From Pseudomonadota bacterium (lineage in GTDB: Bacteria; Pseudomonadota; Alphaproteobacteria; Micropepsales; Micropepsaceae), in assembly GCA_025360685.1 (NCBI GenBank), contig JANYBR010000124.1:1-8816 (forward strand): DNA of 8,816 nt. The letters run 5' to 3'. The notes under the pieces were generated by a model. The model was not told the origin of the DNA, made no database searches, and worked only from the letters and a program-made list of their open reading frames with translations. Positions within the stretch are counted from its first letter, which is position 1; each line of letters opens with the position of its first letter. Positions 6,207-8,816 of the stretch are shown here, one piece after another. A program made the position numbers and the translations under genes.

Positions 6207-6220
6207 TGACGCCAGCGTCA
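6207..6220. promoter_or_regulatory. 14-bp palindrome, possible operator of the hydrolase gene
   Basis: TGACGC (6207-6212) and GCGTCA (6215-6220) form a perfect inverted repeat around the dinucleotide CA. It lies 56-69 bases upstream of the hydrolase ATG. On the minus strand it overlaps TTGACG (6221-6216), a good -35-like hexamer, though no clear -10 stands 16-18 bases further on. The size and symmetry suit a dimeric transcription factor; which one is unknown. Confidence 0.35.
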
Positions 6221-6299
6221 ACGACTGCATGGCTTGCGCGCGCCGAAGTCATTTGCTCCAACTACCGCGGCGACGCGGTTCATACGATGTAAATTTTAG

Positions 6300-6333
6300 A
6301 GAAAGACGGATACGTGCCGGCATTACCGGCACG
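6300..6333 (-). terminator. Probable Rho-independent terminator of gcrA
   Basis: CGTGCCGG (6313-6320) and CCGGCACG (6326-6333) form a perfect 8-bp GC-rich stem with a five-base loop. It begins 32 bases past the gcrA stop. Read on the minus strand the stem is followed by a pyrimidine-rich, T-containing run (TATCCGTCTTTCTC), less uniform than an ideal U-tract. It separates gcrA from the hydrolase gene on the same strand. The rest of the 213-base gap (6152-6364) holds the palindrome and an AT-rich patch near 6287-6303, and no gene that I can support. Confidence 0.65.
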
Positions 6334-6364
6334 CTCCGCATCGTTCGGGCGGACCCCGCAGGCG

Positions 6365-6823
6365 TCAGCCCGCCATCCGCCCTTTGTCGCGGCGTTGCTG
6401 CTGCGGCTGGTAGGCCTTGCGTGCATGCGCCTCGCAATAGGGCGAGCCGCCTTTGGGACTGCGGCCGCAGAAGTGGAACTCGTCCGCCGAAGGATCGCCG
6501 ATCGGCCAGCGGCACATGCGATCGTTGATCGTCAGCACGGTCGCGTGGCTGCCGTCGTCGAACGTCAGCGGATCCTCTTCCACGATCGGTGCCGGAGGCA
6601 CATGCGTGCGCATCGACACCTTCGGCGCCATCGGCAGGCGCGGCCGCTCACTGCGCGACGGACTCGCCCGTCCGGCCAGTCCCAGGCGATGCACCTTGCC
6701 GATGACCGCGTTCCGCGTGACGCCGCCGAGAGCGCGGGCGATCTGACTCGCCGAAAGCCCCTCAGTCCAAAGGTTCTTGAGCTGCTCGACGCGATCGTCG
6801 GTCCAATTCATCAATTGGGTCAT
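6365..6823 (-). CDS. gcrA: GcrA, cell-cycle transcriptional regulator
   Basis: A 152-residue alphaproteobacterial regulator that binds the sigma70 holoenzyme and activates promoters bearing CcrM-methylated GANTC sites, controlling cell-cycle genes. The N-terminal DNA-binding domain (about 6-50) reads MNWTDDRVEQLKNLW, then SASQIARALGG and TRNAVIGKVHRLGL, the hallmark of the family. A low-complexity Pro/Arg/Ser linker (about 51-85) follows. The conserved C-terminal sigma-interacting region contains CRWPIGDP, FHFCG and PYCEAHARKAY; Cys104, Cys119, Cys130 and His133 could bind a metal, which is my inference. The ATG at 6823 is chosen because GGGAG stands eight bases upstream; a second ATG at 6811 (MNWTDD) lacks a spaced site and lies in the loop of a small hairpin (CCAATT/AATTGG). 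A frame continues upstream to 6883 but those residues lie within the promoter leader. It is divergent from argD and ends at a hairpin terminator. Confidence 0.96.
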   Translation of the reverse strand: MTQLMNWTDDRVEQLKNLWTEGLSASQIARALGGVTRNAVIGKVHRLGLAGRASPSRSERPRLPMAPKVSMRTHVPPAPIVEEDPLTFDDGSHATVLTINDRMCRWPIGDPSADEFHFCGRSPKGGSPYCEAHARKAYQPQQQRRDKGRMAG

Positions 6824-6869
6824 TAAAAGAGCTCCCTCAGGGCCTCTGCCACAAGATATCGTATCGCGC

Positions 6870-6898
6870 ATTATACGCTGCACAAGCCTTGGCTGCTA
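6870..6898 (-). promoter_or_regulatory. gcrA promoter with perfect -10
   Basis: On the minus strand TATAAT occupies 6875-6870. Seventeen bases upstream is TAGCAG (6898-6893), a poor -35. Transcription would start near 6863, giving a leader of about 40 bases before the ATG at 6823. A strong -10 with a weak -35 suggests dependence on an activator, and a DnaA-like box is centred about 50 bases upstream of the predicted start. Confidence 0.6.
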
Positions 6899-6909
6899 CG
6901 CCCAACCCC

Positions 6910-6918
6910 TTGTCCACA
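6910..6918 (+). promoter_or_regulatory. DnaA-box-like nonamer 1 (TTGTCCACA)
   Basis: TTGTCCACA differs from the Escherichia coli consensus TTATCCACA at one position and equals the form favoured in high-GC Streptomyces. It lies near -50 relative to the predicted gcrA transcript start. In Caulobacter DnaA is known to activate gcrA, which makes a functional site plausible here. Confidence 0.5.
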
Positions 6919-6925
6919 ACATGGC

Positions 6926-6930
6926 GACTC
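6926..6930. promoter_or_regulatory. GANTC site in the gcrA/argD divergent region
   Basis: GACTC at 6926-6930 is a CcrM methylation target about 65 bases upstream of the predicted gcrA transcript start and about 60 upstream of the predicted argD start. It lies eight bases from the first DnaA-like nonamer. GcrA reads such sites, so autoregulation is possible. Confidence 0.4.
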
Positions 6931-6951
6931 AGCCGCATAGGAGCCATTCGC

Positions 6952-6980
6952 TTGTGCGATACTGACTTTCGGCGGATAAG
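6952..6980 (+). promoter_or_regulatory. Candidate argD-argF promoter
   Basis: TTGTGC (6952-6957) and GATAAG (6975-6980) are separated by 17 bases. The -10 matches four of six consensus positions and the -35 three of six. Transcription would begin near 6987, leaving a leader of about 55 bases. The second DnaA-like nonamer lies just downstream of this start. Confidence 0.4.
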
Positions 6981-7000
6981 TCCGGCGCAATCGCCTACGA

Positions 7001-7009
7001 TTGTCCACA
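7001..7009 (+). promoter_or_regulatory. DnaA-box-like nonamer 2 (TTGTCCACA)
   Basis: An identical copy of the nonamer at 6910-6918, in the same orientation, 91 bases away start to start. It falls between the candidate argD promoter and the argD start, where a bound protein could act as a roadblock. Function is inferred from the motif alone. Confidence 0.45.
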
Positions 7010-7041
7010 GGCCCAAAGCCATTCAAGCCATGGAGAGTCCA

Positions 7042-8235
7042 GTGTTTCCCTCGGTGCTGCCAACCTACAACCGGGCGGATGTCGCGTTCGTCCGCGGCGA
7101 AGGTGCCTACCTTTTCGCCGAGGATGGCAAGCGATATCTGGACTTCGGCGCCGGCGTCGCGGTCAACGCGTTCGGCCACGCCAACCCCAAATTGATCGCT
7201 GCGTTGAGCGAACAGGCGAATCGGTTGTGGCACACCTCGAACCTGTATCGCGTGCCGGGCCAGGAATCGCTGGCGAAAAAGCTGGTCGAGCACACCTTCG
7301 CCGATACCATGTTCTTCACCAATTCCGGCGCGGAAGCGTGCGAATGCGCCTTCAAGATGGCGCGACGCTATCATTATGTGAGCGGCCATCCCGAGCGCTT
7401 CCACATCATCACCTTCACCGGCGCGTTCCATGGCCGGACCTTGGCCGGCATCGCGGCCGGCGGTCAGGAAAAATACCTGGAGGGCTTCGGACCAAAGGTT
7501 CAGGGCTTCGACCAGGTTGCGCCGAACGATCTGAAGGCCCTCGAAGCGGCGATCACGCCGGCCACAGCGGCCTTGATGATCGAGCCGATCCAGGGCGAGG
7601 GCGGTCTGCAGCCTATGGCGCCGGAGTTCCTGCGCGCCCTGCGCCGCATCTGCGATGCGCATGGCATGCTGTTGATATTCGACGAGATCCAGTGCGGCGT
7701 CGGTCGCACCGGAAAATTCTTCGCCTATGAAGGTCTCGGCGTGACGCCCGACATTATGTGCGTGGCCAAGGGCATCGGCGGCGGCTTTCCGCTCGGCGCC
7801 TGTCTCGCCACGGCCGAAGCGGCCAAGGGCATGACGCCCGGCACGCATGGCTCGACCTATGGCGGCAATCCGCTCGGCATGGCGGTGGGCAACGCGGCGA
7901 TCGACATGGTGCTCGCGCCCGGTTTCCTCGAGCATGTGCAGACGGTCGGCAGCTATATGCGCCAGCAACTCGCCGGCCTGATCGCGGAACATCCGTCCGT
8001 ATTCGAGGAGTTGCGCGGCCAGGGCTTGATGCTGGGCCTCAAAATGCGCGTGCCGAACACCGACTTCGTCACCGCGGCGCGCAAGCACGGCTTGCTGATC
8101 ATCGGCGCCGGCGACAATGTCGTGCGCCTGCTGCCGCCGCTGATCGTGACCGAAGACCAGGTGCGCGACGCGATCAAGCTGCTGTCCGATGCGGCTGCCG
8201 AGTTCGACACGGCGAAGAAGACGGTGGCGGCATGA
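7042..8235 (+). CDS. argD: Acetylornithine aminotransferase
   Basis: A 397-residue class III PLP-dependent aminotransferase. It converts N-acetylglutamate semialdehyde to N-acetylornithine in arginine synthesis, and relatives also serve as succinyldiaminopimelate aminotransferase in lysine synthesis. Landmarks: LPTYNRADVAFVRGEGAYLFAEDG, typical of bacterial ArgD N-termini; the phosphate-binding NSGAEA (94-99); FHGRT (129-133); EPIQGEGG (181-188); LIFDEIQCGVGRTG with Asp214; and AKGIGGGFPLGA with the PLP lysine Lys243. No motif is lost. The GTG at 7042 is preferred because GGAG is six bases upstream and homologues start about here; an ATG at 7030 would add four residues (MESP) but has no ribosome-binding sequence. 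The TGA overlaps the argF ATG (ATGA), so the two are translationally coupled. The adjoining argF favours argD over other class III enzymes. Confidence 0.93.
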   Translation: MFPSVLPTYNRADVAFVRGEGAYLFAEDGKRYLDFGAGVAVNAFGHANPKLIAALSEQANRLWHTSNLYRVPGQESLAKKLVEHTFADTMFFTNSGAEACECAFKMARRYHYVSGHPERFHIITFTGAFHGRTLAGIAAGGQEKYLEGFGPKVQGFDQVAPNDLKALEAAITPATAALMIEPIQGEGGLQPMAPEFLRALRRICDAHGMLLIFDEIQCGVGRTGKFFAYEGLGVTPDIMCVAKGIGGGFPLGACLATAEAAKGMTPGTHGSTYGGNPLGMAVGNAAIDMVLAPGFLEHVQTVGSYMRQQLAGLIAEHPSVFEELRGQGLMLGLKMRVPNTDFVTAARKHGLLIIGAGDNVVRLLPPLIVTEDQVRDAIKLLSDAAAEFDTAKKTVAA

Positions 8236-8816
8236 ACGCACCTTCAGGGCGGGTCGGGGCGGTGAAACACTTCCTCGATCTCAGCGATTTCGATTCCGCC
8301 ACGCTCAACCAGCTCATCGCCGATGCGCGCAAGCGCAAACAGGCGCGGGCGCAAGTTTCGCGCGGCCAGCTCGATGCCGACAAGCCGCTCGTCGGCAAGA
8401 TGCTGGCGCTGATCTTCGACAAGCCGTCGACGCGCACGCGGGTCTCGTTCGATGTCGGCATGCAGCAGCTCGGCGGCAAGACCTTGATGCTGACCGGCGC
8501 GGAGATGCAGCTCGGCCGCGGCGAGACCATGGCCGACACGGCGCGCGTCATGTCGCGCTATGTGGACGTCATCATGATCCGCACGCTCGATCAGGACATG
8601 CTGCACGAGATGGCGGAGAACGCCTCGGTGCCGGTGATCAACGGCATGACCAAGCTGTCGCATCCCTGCCAGGTGCTGGCCGATGTGATGACGTTCGAGG
8701 AGAAGAAGGGCAGCATCAAGGGCCGCAAGGTTGCGTGGACTGGAGACTCCAACAACGTCCAGGCCTCCTGGGTGCATGCCGCGGTCAAGTTCGGTTTCGA
8801 GCTGCGCATCGCCACG
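8232..8816 (+). CDS. argF: Ornithine carbamoyltransferase, 5' part (3' end outside window)
   Basis: The first 195 residues of a protein normally near 305-310; the frame is open to the right edge. The enzyme joins ornithine and carbamoyl phosphate to give citrulline in the cytoplasm, the step after the ArgD branch of arginine synthesis. KHFLDLSDFD (12-21) is the usual N-terminal strand-helix. The carbamoyl-phosphate loop FDKPSTRTRVSF has STRTR at 66-70; GAEMQLGRGET (89-99) and MIRT (115-118) are typical transcarbamoylase segments. SHPCQVLAD (His144, Gln147) is the second carbamoyl-phosphate motif, and GDSNNV (171-176) begins the ornithine domain. The FDKPSTRTR form and HPCQ distinguish it from aspartate carbamoyltransferase. 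The ATG overlaps the argD stop by four bases; a GTG at 8262 (giving MKHFLDL) is a possible alternative start. Ornithine-site HCLP, expected further on, lies beyond the window. Confidence 0.95.
   Translation, partial: MNAPSGRVGAVKHFLDLSDFDSATLNQLIADARKRKQARAQVSRGQLDADKPLVGKMLALIFDKPSTRTRVSFDVGMQQLGGKTLMLTGAEMQLGRGETMADTARVMSRYVDVIMIRTLDQDMLHEMAENASVPVINGMTKLSHPCQVLADVMTFEEKKGSIKGRKVAWTGDSNNVQASWVHAAVKFGFELRIAT

Noticed and set aside
6871..8241. Long open frame (456 codons) on the minus strand opposite argD
   Set aside because: argD on the plus strand has full family motifs; the opposite frame yields Arg/His/Gly/Gln-rich sequence with no domain, a common by-product of GC-rich third positions.

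Overview
The window looks like chromosomal core sequence from a GC-rich (roughly 60-65% by eye) alphaproteobacterium. The strongest taxonomic sign is an intact gcrA, the cell-cycle regulator that works with CcrM (GANTC) methylation and is largely confined to Alphaproteobacteria. Compact ATGA-coupled gene pairs, an argD-argF pair and an alphaproteobacterial-style Pho two-component system agree with this. I cannot fix the order or family. I see no mobile element, CRISPR array, rRNA or tRNA, and no gene-free stretch longer than about 300 bases; the longest gaps are 6152-6364 and 6824-7041, both described below.

Layout. (1) 1-630 (+): the 3' part of a PEP-mutase/isocitrate-lyase superfamily enzyme, cut by the left edge. 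(2) 677-3460 (+): the phosphate-response module phoR, phoU, phoB. A three-heptamer Pho box is written into the last codons of phoR and should drive phoU-phoB. The pstSCAB transporter genes that often lie between phoR and phoU are absent here. (3) 3489-4935 (-): a glutathione-peroxidase-family gene and, 4 bases downstream, an aminoglycoside/choline-kinase-fold phosphotransferase; the latter is convergent with phoB. (4) 5039-6151 (-): a membrane-anchored alpha/beta hydrolase of the proline-iminopeptidase type, with a 14-bp operator-like palindrome upstream. (5) 6365-6823 (-): gcrA, followed by a hairpin terminator. (6) 7042-8816 (+): argD and argF, divergent from gcrA; argF runs off the right edge.

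How the parts relate. PhoR senses phosphate status with PhoU and phosphorylates PhoB; PhoB binding at the Pho box would make phoU-phoB autoregulated. argD and argF encode two steps of arginine biosynthesis and are translationally coupled. The gcrA/argD divergent region is the most regulation-dense stretch: a perfect TATAAT for gcrA, two identical DnaA-box-like nonamers and a GANTC methylation site. This fits the DnaA-GcrA-CcrM cell-cycle logic known from Caulobacter, and raises the possibility that argD-argF shares that control. GANTC sites appear over-represented between genes in the whole window by hand count.

I did not find evidence for a wholly new system. The points worth following up are regulatory: the Pho box embedded in coding sequence, the gcrA/argD control region, and the paired GANTC sites ahead of phoU.
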